From Blautia pseudococcoides (lineage in GTDB: Bacteria > Bacillota > Clostridia > Lachnospirales > Lachnospiraceae): a stretch of DNA of 64,000 bases. Of the stretch, positions 29,246 to 37,569 are shown in pieces. Both the position numbers and the translations under genes were made by a program. Location of the stretch: the NCBI RefSeq assembly GCF_001689125.2, contig NZ_CP015405.2:3203001-3267000 (forward strand). The letters are read 5' to 3'. Numbering within the stretch: the stretch's first letter is position 1; each line of letters begins with the position of its first letter. Below the pieces are notes generated by a model. That model was given only the letters and a program-made list of their open reading frames with translations. It did not search any database and was not told the origin of the DNA.

Positions 29246-29566
29246 ATGAAAGATAAAAGATGTGGTGAAAAGATAAACCAGCGGCGTAAGGAAAAGGGGT
29301 TAAAAGTGGAAGAGCTTGCTGATCTGTGCCATATAAGACCAGGATATATGCGTCAGATCTTATCAGGAAATGTCCCCAGTTTATCAGTATTAGTCAATAT
29401 ATGCAGAGTCTTAAATATTACAACGGATTACATATTTGAAATAACCGATGAAGGCGGAAAAGATGAACAGATCATATCAAGGATCAATAAATTGACGCCC
29501 AAACAAAAAGATCTGCTGCTCCACCTGCTGGACTCTTTCAACGAGTTTGATCAAGGGGATATATGA
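29246..29566 (+). CDS. XRE-family helix-turn-helix regulator (tandem copy 1)
   Basis: A 106-residue protein with an N-terminal XRE/Cro helix-turn-helix (residues 5-62: RCGEKINQRRKEKGLKVEEL, RPGYMRQILSGNVPSLSVLV) and a short C-terminal tail (INKLTPKQKDLLLHLLDSFN). It is preceded by GGGAGAAATATCC. A possible promoter is TTCACA-N16-TATAAT at 29170-29197. It is similar to the next gene along its whole length, including the unusual PGYMRQIL recognition helix and the LTPKQK/LSPKEK tail, so the two arose by duplication. It stays intact in a decayed region. Confidence 0.85.
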   Translation: MKDKRCGEKINQRRKEKGLKVEELADLCHIRPGYMRQILSGNVPSLSVLVNICRVLNITTDYIFEITDEGGKDEQIISRINKLTPKQKDLLLHLLDSFNEFDQGDI

Positions 29567-29666
29567 GTTTATATCAAACAATGCAGATTTTGTTATATAT
29601 ATTGCTTTTCGCTTGTGTTTTATACTATAACTAACAAGTTATATATAGCATAAAAGAGGTCATAAA

Positions 29667-29978
29667 ATGATAGATAAACGTTTTGGTAAAAAAGTAAATG
29701 AAAAGAGAAAATCACTAAATCTGAAAACTGATGAATTGGCAGTGAAATGCGGCATAGAACCTGGCTATATGAGACAGATCTTAGCAGGGCAGGTGCCAAG
29801 CGGACAGGTGATCATCAAGTTATGCGAAGTTCTCAGCCTCTCACCCAACTATCTCTTTGATTTCGTAGAGGACGGTGAGGATAAGGAAATACTGCAGGCA
29901 CTAAACCAATTGAGCCCAAAAGAAAAACAAGTGGTTCTGAATCTTCTCCATTCATATATTAAAATGGATGATAAATAA
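29667..29978 (+). CDS. XRE-family helix-turn-helix regulator (tandem copy 2)
   Basis: A 103-residue paralog of the preceding gene: RFGKKVNEKRKSLNLKTDEL, EPGYMRQILAGQVPSGQVII, and the tail LNQLSPKEKQVVLNLLHSYI. The start is preceded by AAAGAGGTCATAAA. The 100-base gap before it contains an AT-rich promoter-like segment and the small palindrome ATAACT-AACA-AGTTAT, a candidate binding site for either copy. A clear terminator follows at 30163-30198. Targets are unknown; the divergent sigma/secreted-protein unit is the closest candidate. Confidence 0.85.
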   Translation: MIDKRFGKKVNEKRKSLNLKTDELAVKCGIEPGYMRQILAGQVPSGQVIIKLCEVLSLSPNYLFDFVEDGEDKEILQALNQLSPKEKQVVLNLLHSYIKMDDK

Positions 29979-30162
29979 ATCACTTTTACTGAACTACAAT
30001 GTATATAAACGAAAAAATTGCTCAAATATACATCAAAACATTATATTTATTATAGAGAGTATATTTATAGACATAAAACACACTAAGAAATCAGATCATC
30101 AAAAGGTCCGGGAATTACCCTTTTGTTGGTATATTTTTTCAAAAATTTACTCATTGCATTAC

Positions 30163-30198
30163 AGGTCCAATACTTCTCTCTTCTGAAGTATTGGACCT
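30163..30198 (+). terminator. Terminator after the tandem XRE genes
   Basis: Perfect 14-base arms AGGTCCAATACTTC / GAAGTATTGGACCT with an 8-base loop, followed by ATTTTTACCC. It lies 185 bases past the second XRE gene; the intervening AT-rich DNA shows no gene. Confidence 0.8.
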
Positions 30199-30436
30199 AT
30201 TTTTACCCATTTTATTTGATCACATGAAATCAGGCATTCGAGCAGCTTCCTCTAATTGCCTCTTTTGCTGCGGTACTGCCGCCGGAATTCAGATGGCCCT
30301 TTTTGTAATCCCTGCAGGCATTGGTACCAATGCTCAGTATGTTTTATCTTATGATGGGCGTATCCATGGGAACGGCGCATTATAAACCTTGGATTTTTCC
30401 TTGTAAATCTCGATATGCGTATCATATACATGGTAT
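30199..30436. other. Degenerate DNA with no clear gene
   Basis: Short hydrophobic reading frames in different phases (for example ASFAAVLPPEF and MALFVIPAGIGTN) suggest decayed membrane-protein coding DNA, probably an earlier part of the symporter fragment that follows. No frame is long enough to assign. Confidence 0.35.
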
Positions 30437-30781
30437 TTGCCATTTCAAATAATGCGCCTTCTTGTGGGGATGTATGGTCTGGTCTCTCTGACATGCTGTA
30501 CACTTGGCGGGACTTTCAACGGTTCTATGTACTCCTGTACCTCCTTTGGCATGAAGGTGGGTGGCGGTATTGGCTCCGCACTCAGCGGCTGGTTACTGGC
30601 TGCTGCCAAATTCCATGCTTCTGCGCTGACACAAAGCGCCGGATGCTCGAATATGCTGACCTTTCTGTTCGCAGGGATACCGGTGCTCTTTACAGCACTC
30701 ATCGTTTTTATTTACTTCAAACTCGATGTAGAAAAGGCAAATACGAGACTTCGCGCTGAAAAGGATCATCCTTTGAACTAA
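30437..30781 (+). pseudogene. GPH-family symporter, C-terminal fragment
   Basis: In frame to the stop at 30781 the product ends with SFGMKVGGGIGSALSGWLLA and a final helix plus KLDVEKANTRLRAEKDHPLN, which matches the last two helices and the KLD-type tail of GPH symporters. The first about 350 residues are absent or unreadable. There is no ribosome-binding site. The 294 bases after it (30782-31075) show no gene except the leader of the next regulator. Confidence 0.65.
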
Positions 30782-31075
30782 AATACACCATGTTCACATT
30801 GGCACGAAACGGGTCATTTGACATTTCCACATGCTGATATTACAATGGAGAAAATAAAGTTGTGTTTATTTACCTTTGGCGGTCCGGATACACGCCGGCA
30901 GATCTACAATTATTGAGGATTATAGGCCGAAGAGAATATGACTCCCCTTTTTCTTTTGCAGGCCCCAAAAACTGTGCAGGAACAGGGATTCCCCTCAAAT
31001 TCTACCAACGGGGGATGTATAATTTACTTTAGAAACGGTATTCTGTGTTTATAAAGTACAGAGGAGGCTCACATA

Positions 31076-31543
31076 ATGGATCAGTTAGAGATTGGGATAT
31101 TTATTGCAAAGAAAAGAAAGGAAAAGAATTTCACCCAGGCACAGCTTGCAGAAAAACTGAGTGTTTCCAACAAGACCATTTCCAAATGGGAAACAGGGAA
31201 ATGTATGCCTGACTATGGTATTATTCAGTCTTTGTGTAAGGAACTGGAAATCACATTGCCGGAATTAATTGACGGTGAGGAAACAGAACCTGACAGTATA
31301 CGCATTTATGACGATAACCAGGTTTTAGATTTGATTAAAAGAATCCAGAATCTGGAAAATCAGAAAGTATCACTGTACGGTATTATTTTAATGACCATGG
31401 GGATTGCTCTTTTTGCGGTCCATTTCTCTATCGGAGGAAGTGATGTGAGGGATTTCTTTTCCGGATTATTGTTTGGACTGTCTATCGGCGAAATGCTGGT
31501 TGGGGCTTTTGTGACAGCCATTGGATTTTCCAGACAAAAATAG
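31076..31543 (+). CDS. XRE-family regulator with C-terminal membrane segments
   Basis: A 155-residue protein. Residues 5-65 are a canonical helix-turn-helix (IGIFIAKKRKEKNFTQAQLA, SNKTISKWETGKCMPDYGII), followed by a linker and coiled segment (VLDLIKRIQNLENQKVS). Two hydrophobic segments come at the end (GIILMTMGIALFAVHFSIGG and GLLFGLSIGEMLVGAFVTAI), so it is probably a membrane-tethered regulator. GAGGAGGCTCACATA precedes the ATG. Regulators of this form are common in Firmicutes, but the stimulus is unknown. It is intact and flanked by two opposed symporter fragments. Confidence 0.82.
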   Translation: MDQLEIGIFIAKKRKEKNFTQAQLAEKLSVSNKTISKWETGKCMPDYGIIQSLCKELEITLPELIDGEETEPDSIRIYDDNQVLDLIKRIQNLENQKVSLYGIILMTMGIALFAVHFSIGGSDVRDFFSGLLFGLSIGEMLVGAFVTAIGFSRQK

Positions 31544-31544
31544 A

Positions 31545-31996
31545 CTTTTACAATACCGCAGGGGCCTTGCTGCCCCTGCAAATACCATCACATACTTTCT
31601 GCCTCCGTCAGTCCCATGAAGCCCCGGTGCTGTGAGACTGCCTGCAATAAAAGCCGCGCAGATCGCTGACAGCCCTCTGCTAAATCCTTTCACAGACGCC
31701 AGATATGACCGCTCTCTTGCGTTTCCGGTCATTCCCGCAAGCAGTGCATCCACAGGGCAGAGCAGCAGTTTCATACCAAAACACCATACAAAAAATACAA
31801 TTCCCACATATACCGTTACGACCCCCGCAGGCGTTTTGGGCACATGCAGACTCATCAGTGTGCTTACAGCCACCAAGACAATCCCACCGTATATCCATGG
31901 TTTGCTGCGCCCTGTTTTTTTACGGGTTCTGTCTATAAGCAGACTTACCATAAATACCGCCAAGAACGCTGCCGCCAAACCACTTATCATGACCAC
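31545..31996 (-). pseudogene. GPH-family symporter, N-terminal fragment
   Basis: The minus-strand frame shows SLLIDRTRKKTGRSKPWIYG, the conserved cytosolic loop after helix 2 of GPH/MFS carriers, and helices 3-5 (VVTVYVGIVFFVWCFGMKLL). Helix 1 and everything after about residue 140 are missing. The open frame runs on into the antisense of the XRE gene, which is not coding. It is opposite in direction to the C-terminal fragment at 30437-30781. Confidence 0.6.
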
Positions 31997-32169
31997 CCTC
32001 GCTGCCGAACTCTGTTTCCATTGGCTGCTTTTACCATTTCCTCCTTATAAATCACATCATAATATCTGTTAATACTTATTACCATTCTACAATTTTCAGT
32101 CAAATCCCACAACCCTAAACCACAGCCCCCAGCTACATCCTTTCCACCAAAAAAGCCCAAACCTATTTC

Positions 32170-34041
32170 TCATGTCCGGACTTTTTCTTCTTCTATCCAC
32201 GCCCCTGTATAGTCCGTGATCCCCTTTCCTGTATTCGGGTGCTGGTTGGAATACACCTCATCGGCCCCAAATACGGCCAGCAGAGTAATACACACGGGTA
32301 TCAGTATCCTATGCGGTATTTTCCTGATCAGATCATCCAGAAGAGGCGCTGCCACATAGACAATGGCCATGCCCCCCAGTCCGAACACCAGAAGACCTTC
32401 TGCACAGATCCTTCCGTTTAAGTTGAGAAAATATCCGCTGTAATCCCACCACTTCTGTCCATTATGGGTGATCTCCAGGAACCAGGAAGTAAAATATTCC
32501 ACACAGCCGCACAATACAATGGTTAAGAGAAATTCCACCAGGGGTTTTTCCCGGAATTTGTTTAAAACCGCCAGTATCATTACACCTCCGGTCCCATAGA
32601 TAGGCAGCCAGGGTCCATGCAGAACCCCCCGGTTTACAAATACACCGTCTGTTATGAGATGAAGGCTCACTTCCCACACCCATCCAATAAAGGAAAACGC
32701 AAAAAACAACAGGATCACAGACCACACGGAATAGCGGCGCATATAGCGAAGCGTCTCCAGCCTCTGCCGCTTCCCTGTCTCCGGGATGGGAAATAATCTT
32801 TCGGGATAGACCTTTCCCTCCACCGCTGCTTTTATCATCTGATATTTTGACTGTCCGTTCCTGTATTCTTCATAAGCACGCTCATCCTGCCTGTTAATGA
32901 CTGTGATCCCAAGAACATTTGCAAGAAATCCTGCAGCTCCTCCCAGTTTCTCAGGTTCTTCCCCCTCATTCTCCAGAAAGGAGGCGAGAGTATCCCCATA
33001 TGCCTCGAAGATCACATCTTCATCAGCCTTTTCAAATAAGTATTTGTCATTCAGGAGCTCACAGCCCTCAATTCTCTTTTCTTTTGCCAAATCTCTCAGT
33101 TCTGCGTAAAATTCGCTGAAAGCTGCTGTCTTGTAAGGGTTGGAGTAGAAAATAGCAGTCAGGCCCAATGTCAGACTTCCCAGCATATCCCATCCCCAAT
33201 AAGTAAGTTCAAATACGAAACATTCCCACTTATGCCCATGCATCATCTTTCTGGAAAGATGGATGGCTTTTTTAGGGGAAATATCCGGATTTTCGGCTGC
33301 AATATAAGGTACCAGAAAATAAGAATACCGTTTAATGATACCACCAACAATCGTCAATGCCCACAACATCTGGTACAGGGACGCCAAAGCCATGGTAAGA
33401 GATACTTTTGTCCATCTCTTCACCCTGAGCAGAAAGGCAAAACGCTGAATGGTCAGTTTCTCATAAACACGGCCCTCCAGAAAAATCCTTCTGGATACAA
33501 CGGTATACATATTGAACAGAAAGACCCAGGCCCCCAGGGACAGCAGCAAACTGAGCACGATAAAGAGGAAGACCGTGACCCCCGCTGACCCCACCATGGA
33601 ATTCACGGCAGCTATGAGCGTAACCAGAATGGAACCCGATGTAATGGAATTCACAAATCCTGCCAGGACACCCCTGCTTCTTCCCAAAGCGGCATTGCCT
33701 CTGCCTTCCTTTGTGTTCTGCACTGCCTGGTCTTTTAATTCTTGGGATAACTCCCGGCTCTCCTCTTCTCTCCCCTGCAGCGCCTCCAGCACCACATCTG
33801 ACAGATTAGGCTGTCTGCCCACAATACCAGTAACTGTTGTCTTTGTGCTTCTCTCCTCCCTGGATTCGATCTTTATCCCGTCCAGGGAACCGGAAAACTC
33901 AGTTCCCAATATAGCCGCAGCTACACAGACAGTCACAAACATCAGATAATGTTTCCGCAGAGACTGCCTGGCCTTTTGCTTCATCTCTTTTCTTGTCAGC
34001 ATACTTTCTTCCCTCACCCTTTGCCACTGTACTGCCCGCAT
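32170..34041 (-). CDS. DUF975 / CmpB-type membrane fusion protein
   Basis: A 623-residue integral membrane protein. The N-terminal half (LTRKEMKQKARQSLRKHYLM, then helices and IAAENPDISPKKAIHLSRKM with KWECFVFELTYWGWDMLGSL) matches DUF975. After a soluble linker of about 100 residues, the C-terminal half from about 435 (FFAFSFIGWVWEVSLHLITD, NRGVLHGPWLPIYGTGGVMI, CVEYFTSWFLE, WWDYSGYFLNLNGRICAEGL) matches the family annotated as CmpB-type putative ABC transporter permease. Two starts are possible: ATG 34041 (AAGGAG 5 bases away) or ATG 33999 (MLTRKEM). Function is unknown; the family name does not prove transport. Confidence 0.8.
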   Translation of the reverse strand: MRAVQWQRVREESMLTRKEMKQKARQSLRKHYLMFVTVCVAAAILGTEFSGSLDGIKIESREERSTKTTVTGIVGRQPNLSDVVLEALQGREEESRELSQELKDQAVQNTKEGRGNAALGRSRGVLAGFVNSITSGSILVTLIAAVNSMVGSAGVTVFLFIVLSLLLSLGAWVFLFNMYTVVSRRIFLEGRVYEKLTIQRFAFLLRVKRWTKVSLTMALASLYQMLWALTIVGGIIKRYSYFLVPYIAAENPDISPKKAIHLSRKMMHGHKWECFVFELTYWGWDMLGSLTLGLTAIFYSNPYKTAAFSEFYAELRDLAKEKRIEGCELLNDKYLFEKADEDVIFEAYGDTLASFLENEGEEPEKLGGAAGFLANVLGITVINRQDERAYEEYRNGQSKYQMIKAAVEGKVYPERLFPIPETGKRQRLETLRYMRRYSVWSVILLFFAFSFIGWVWEVSLHLITDGVFVNRGVLHGPWLPIYGTGGVMILAVLNKFREKPLVEFLLTIVLCGCVEYFTSWFLEITHNGQKWWDYSGYFLNLNGRICAEGLLVFGLGGMAIVYVAAPLLDDLIRKIPHRILIPVCITLLAVFGADEVYSNQHPNTGKGITDYTGAWIEEEKVRT

Positions 34042-34124
34042 AAATACTCCTTTTTCTGCGGAACAATCTGTTTTTCATTATAGCATCCGCCAGATGTGAT
34101 CACAACCTCGAAAGCGTAAAAAAA

Positions 34125-34154
34125 CAGCAGCCTGGCCTTTTTATGACCCTGCTG
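34125..34154 (-). terminator. Terminator of the Ca2+/Na+ antiporter
   Basis: Arms CAGCAG / CTGCTG with extra pairing, followed on the minus strand by seven T residues, about 35 bases after the antiporter stop. Confidence 0.7.
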
Positions 34155-34187
34155 CCGTAAGAAAACCCCAGATTAAATTTACTATTC

Positions 34188-35141
34188 TCACCGCATAATG
34201 ATATAAGCCGTATATCCTCCATAGAGCACCAGAAGCGCAATGGCTTCTCCTCTGCTGATTTTTTCTCCCTTTTTCGCCAGGACGAAAAGTATGATACTCA
34301 TGATCAGCAGCACAGCTCCGTCATAGATGGACTCCATACGGATAGCCATAGGGGATATTGCTGCTGACGCACCGATGATCAGCAGAATATTGAATATATT
34401 GGACCCAATAACATTACCCATAGCCAAATCATTCTCGCCTTTTGTGGATGCCACCACAGAGGTTACAAGCTCCGGCAGGGAGGTGCCGATCGCCACAATG
34501 GTCAGTCCGATCAGTGTCTGGCTCATGCCAAAAGCGGCAGCAATTTCACTGGCGCTGTCAACGACTAATTCCCCGCCTATAATAATCATGGCAATACCCA
34601 GAACAGCATATACAATGCTCCTGACAGGGGTCAGCTTTTTGCCGATATTTTCCTCCTCAGGCCTAACGGTACGTGTCTTCAGCGCTGACTTTATCTGCAC
34701 ATACAAAAATCCGGCAAACAGCAGAAGCAGTATCAGCCCCTCCAGACGTCCAATCTGCCGAACTCCCTCTGCCCCTCCGACGGAAAACATACAGAACAAA
34801 AGCAAAAGTCCTGTGACAAGGATAGAGAAGGGCATTTCTTTTTTCAGCAGCCCGCCCTGTATTTTCATAGGAAGGACGACACCGCACACGCCGATAACAG
34901 CCAGACTGTTAAACAAATTGGAGCCAATGACATTACTGATGGCAATATCATTATTACCTGACAGGGAGGCCATGATACTGACGGAAGCCTCCGGTGCACT
35001 GGTCCCGAACGCCACGATCGTCAGACCGATGATAATGGACGGAACCCGCAGTGTCTTCGCAATGGAAGAACAACCGTCCACAAACAGATCAGCTCCCTTC
35101 ACCAGGGAGACAAAGCCCAGCAGCAGCCATAGATACATCAT
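34188..35141 (-). CDS. Calcium/sodium antiporter, YrbG/CaCA family
   Basis: Cation exchanger of 317 residues starting at ATG 35141 (MMYLWLLLGFVSLVKGADLF) after AGAGGAAAAAATAAT; a longer frame to 35306 has no family match. It has two inverted five-helix repeats, each with a signature alpha motif: GLTIVAFGTSAPEASVSIMA with DIAISNVIGSNLFNSLAVIG, and GLTIVAIGTSLPELVTSVVA with DLAMGNVIGSNIFNILLIIG. The acidic residues in GTS-x-PE coordinate Ca2+. A charged central loop separates the halves. It exchanges Na+ (or H+/K+) for Ca2+ at the cytoplasmic membrane. Monocistronic, with its own terminator. Confidence 0.93.
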   Translation of the reverse strand: MMYLWLLLGFVSLVKGADLFVDGCSSIAKTLRVPSIIIGLTIVAFGTSAPEASVSIMASLSGNNDIAISNVIGSNLFNSLAVIGVCGVVLPMKIQGGLLKKEMPFSILVTGLLLLFCMFSVGGAEGVRQIGRLEGLILLLLFAGFLYVQIKSALKTRTVRPEEENIGKKLTPVRSIVYAVLGIAMIIIGGELVVDSASEIAAAFGMSQTLIGLTIVAIGTSLPELVTSVVASTKGENDLAMGNVIGSNIFNILLIIGASAAISPMAIRMESIYDGAVLLIMSIILFVLAKKGEKISRGEAIALLVLYGGYTAYIIMR

Positions 35142-35343
35142 ATTATTTTTTCCTCTTTTCTGAAATTGTAAAATTGGGATGACCATTCGATCGGTCCGTG
35201 CATCTACTGCGCTGACCGCACATCGCCAAGGCGATCCTGCATGGATTTTTGCCTGCAGCTGTGAAGATACTGAACCCTTACAAATTTTGTCACAAAATTC
35301 CATCATTACCTATAATATGATGAATCGCCTTCCCCGTCAAGGA

Positions 35344-37569
35344 CTAAAGAAGGGGATGTTCCGCTCTGGCTTTCAGGCGTTCCCAGCGCCGGTCCACCTC
35401 TGCCTGGATCTCCTCTGCCACACGGCTGTAGGACGCTTCCGCCAGATGGCGCGTTCTTCCCATAAGTTTAAGCCAGTCTGTAACCGGAATCCTTTTCTTA
35501 CTTTTTTCCGGATCATAGTTCAATGTGGTAATTCCGTTTTCTATCTCATAGAGCGGAAAATAGCAGGAGTTCACGGCTGCTTCTATGACTCTCCTCTCCG
35601 TATTGGGTTTATCTCCCCAGTTTAAGGGGCAGGCGGAAAGTGTCTTGATATATGCGGTTCCGAAACGTGCTGCATACTCTTTGGCCTTTGCCGCTTTTTT
35701 TATAAAATCCGCCGGGCTGGACTCTGCTGCCGTTGCCGCATACGGCAGGTTTGCGGCAGCCATGATCATAGGCATATCCTTGTGGAAAAATGTTTTTCCA
35801 TACTGTTCTTTTCCGATATGGGAGGTGGAGCTTTTGGCGCCTTTGGGTGTGGAATAGGATAACTGGTACCCGGTATTCATATAGCCCCCGTTGTCATACT
35901 CAAATATGATCAGATGGTCATTTCTAAGAGCGGTCCCCAGCGCGGAACCCATACCAATATCCATACCGCCGTCACCGCTGACCATGACAAAAGTGATGGC
36001 TTCGTCAGGCAGTTCCCCCCGCCTGCGCCGCTGCTGAAAGGCCTCCACAACACCTGCAAGCGTTGCGGCGCCGTTCTGGAACAGATTATGGATATAAGGA
36101 ACCCGAAAAGCAGTCTTTGGGTATGAGGTGGTGACCACCATGCCGCAGCCAGTCTGAAACAGAAGGACCACATTCCCCTCAATCCCCCTTAACAGCAGGT
36201 TCACATTTACCGGGATTCCGCAGCCCGGGCAGGCGCCGTGTCCGGGAGCCAGACGCTTGGGCATGGCTGTGCTCTCGTTTACTCTTCCCCCCGTCACCTT
36301 CACCTGACCATTTTCATCTACCTTTGCGGATATATAGCCCGGACTGGCATCCTCTTTGCTGATCGGGTCAAAATACTGCTGCACCTGCAGACTTTCATCT
36401 CCGGGATATACCCCCAGATAATCAAATGCAGATGCCTTGCCGTCCAGACACTGCCGGAAAAGTTCCAATGCATCCTGCACATAAAAGTCCCTTCCGCCCA
36501 ATCCGTAAATACGGCTCAGGACCCTTGCCCTGCTGTTGCGGTCCTTCAGGGCTGCCTTCAGCTCCAGTGTCATATTTCCCCCTCCGGCACCGTAGCTGTC
36601 CTGTCTGTCCGCTGCCAGTATGGTCACTGCACTTTTGCACAGCTCGTACAGTTCCTCTGCCGGGAACGGCCGCAGAGCGTGCAGGGTCACTACACCTGCC
36701 TTGATACCCTCCTCCCGCATCCGGTCGGCCGCGGTCTTGGCTGTGTGGTAGGAAGAACCCAGCAGAAATAAAATCACTTCCGCATCCTCATTTTTATACC
36801 CCTCTGCCAGCGGATATTTTCTTCCTGACAGTCCTTCATATTCCCTCATCACCTGGGGAATCACAGTGCGTGCCTGTTCCATAGCCAGATGAAGCTGGTA
36901 TTTATTGTTCAGGGTATCCGGTTCGTTCATATAGGAGCCAATAGAAACCGGATGTTCCAAATCCAGAACGGAATATTCGGCATGATAGGTCCCAATAAAA
37001 TCCGCCACTGTTTTTTCATCCTCAAACACATAGCATTTCTTCTTCTGGTGGCTGGTAAAAAAGCCGTCAAATGCCACGATCACCGGCAGCCTGACTGTCT
37101 CCGCTATCCTGATGGCACACAGATTCATGTCATAGACAGCCTGTGGTGAATCCGCAAAAAGGATGATCCATCCCGTATTCAGCGTGTACATAATATCACT
37201 GTGGTCCCCTTTGATGGACAATGGGCCGGACACAGTCCTGCAGGCTACGTTCAGCACCATAGGAAACCGGGTCCCTGACTGGACCGGAAGCTGTTCCAGC
37301 GCATACAAAAGACCATTGGCGCTTGTGGCATTGAAAACCCTTGCCCCAGCAGCTGACGCGCCATAGCAGATACCTGCCGCACTGTGCTCCCCCTCCGCTG
37401 CGATCAGGGAAATATCATGCTCCCCCTCCGCCTTCATCAGGTCCAGGAACTCCGCGATCTGTGTGGACGGGGTAATGGGATAATACCCCATCACATGATA
37501 ATTGATCTGTTTCGCCGCATAGGCAGCCAGTTCATTTCCGCTCTCAAATAATACTTTCTGCTTTTCCAT
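35344..37569 (-). CDS. 2-oxoacid:ferredoxin oxidoreductase, fused alpha-beta subunit
   Basis: Thiamine-diphosphate enzyme chain of 741 residues. Residues 1-380 are the alpha (PorA) part: GYYPITPSTQIAEFLDLMKA, AAEGEHSAAGICYGASAAGA, FNATSANGLLYALEQLPVQS. Residues 430-700 are the beta (PorB) part: Cys447 and Cys450 in GACPGCGIPVN, Cys475 and a late Cys in LSACPLNWG for a 4Fe-4S cluster, and the ThDP motif SGDGGMDIGMGSALGTALRN at 531-550. The start is ATG 37569, sharing one base with the stop of the gamma-delta gene (TGATG), with GGAGGG upstream. Together they convert a 2-oxoacid plus CoA to acyl-CoA, CO2 and reduced ferredoxin. Pyruvate is the default guess, not proven. Confidence 0.9.
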   Translation of the reverse strand: MEKQKVLFESGNELAAYAAKQINYHVMGYYPITPSTQIAEFLDLMKAEGEHDISLIAAEGEHSAAGICYGASAAGARVFNATSANGLLYALEQLPVQSGTRFPMVLNVACRTVSGPLSIKGDHSDIMYTLNTGWIILFADSPQAVYDMNLCAIRIAETVRLPVIVAFDGFFTSHQKKKCYVFEDEKTVADFIGTYHAEYSVLDLEHPVSIGSYMNEPDTLNNKYQLHLAMEQARTVIPQVMREYEGLSGRKYPLAEGYKNEDAEVILFLLGSSYHTAKTAADRMREEGIKAGVVTLHALRPFPAEELYELCKSAVTILAADRQDSYGAGGGNMTLELKAALKDRNSRARVLSRIYGLGGRDFYVQDALELFRQCLDGKASAFDYLGVYPGDESLQVQQYFDPISKEDASPGYISAKVDENGQVKVTGGRVNESTAMPKRLAPGHGACPGCGIPVNVNLLLRGIEGNVVLLFQTGCGMVVTTSYPKTAFRVPYIHNLFQNGAATLAGVVEAFQQRRRRGELPDEAITFVMVSGDGGMDIGMGSALGTALRNDHLIIFEYDNGGYMNTGYQLSYSTPKGAKSSTSHIGKEQYGKTFFHKDMPMIMAAANLPYAATAAESSPADFIKKAAKAKEYAARFGTAYIKTLSACPLNWGDKPNTERRVIEAAVNSCYFPLYEIENGITTLNYDPEKSKKRIPVTDWLKLMGRTRHLAEASYSRVAEEIQAEVDRRWERLKARAEHPLL

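Noticed and set aside
34327..35163. 278-codon plus-strand frame
   Set aside because: Antisense of the Ca2+/Na+ antiporter, whose repeated motifs are unmistakable.
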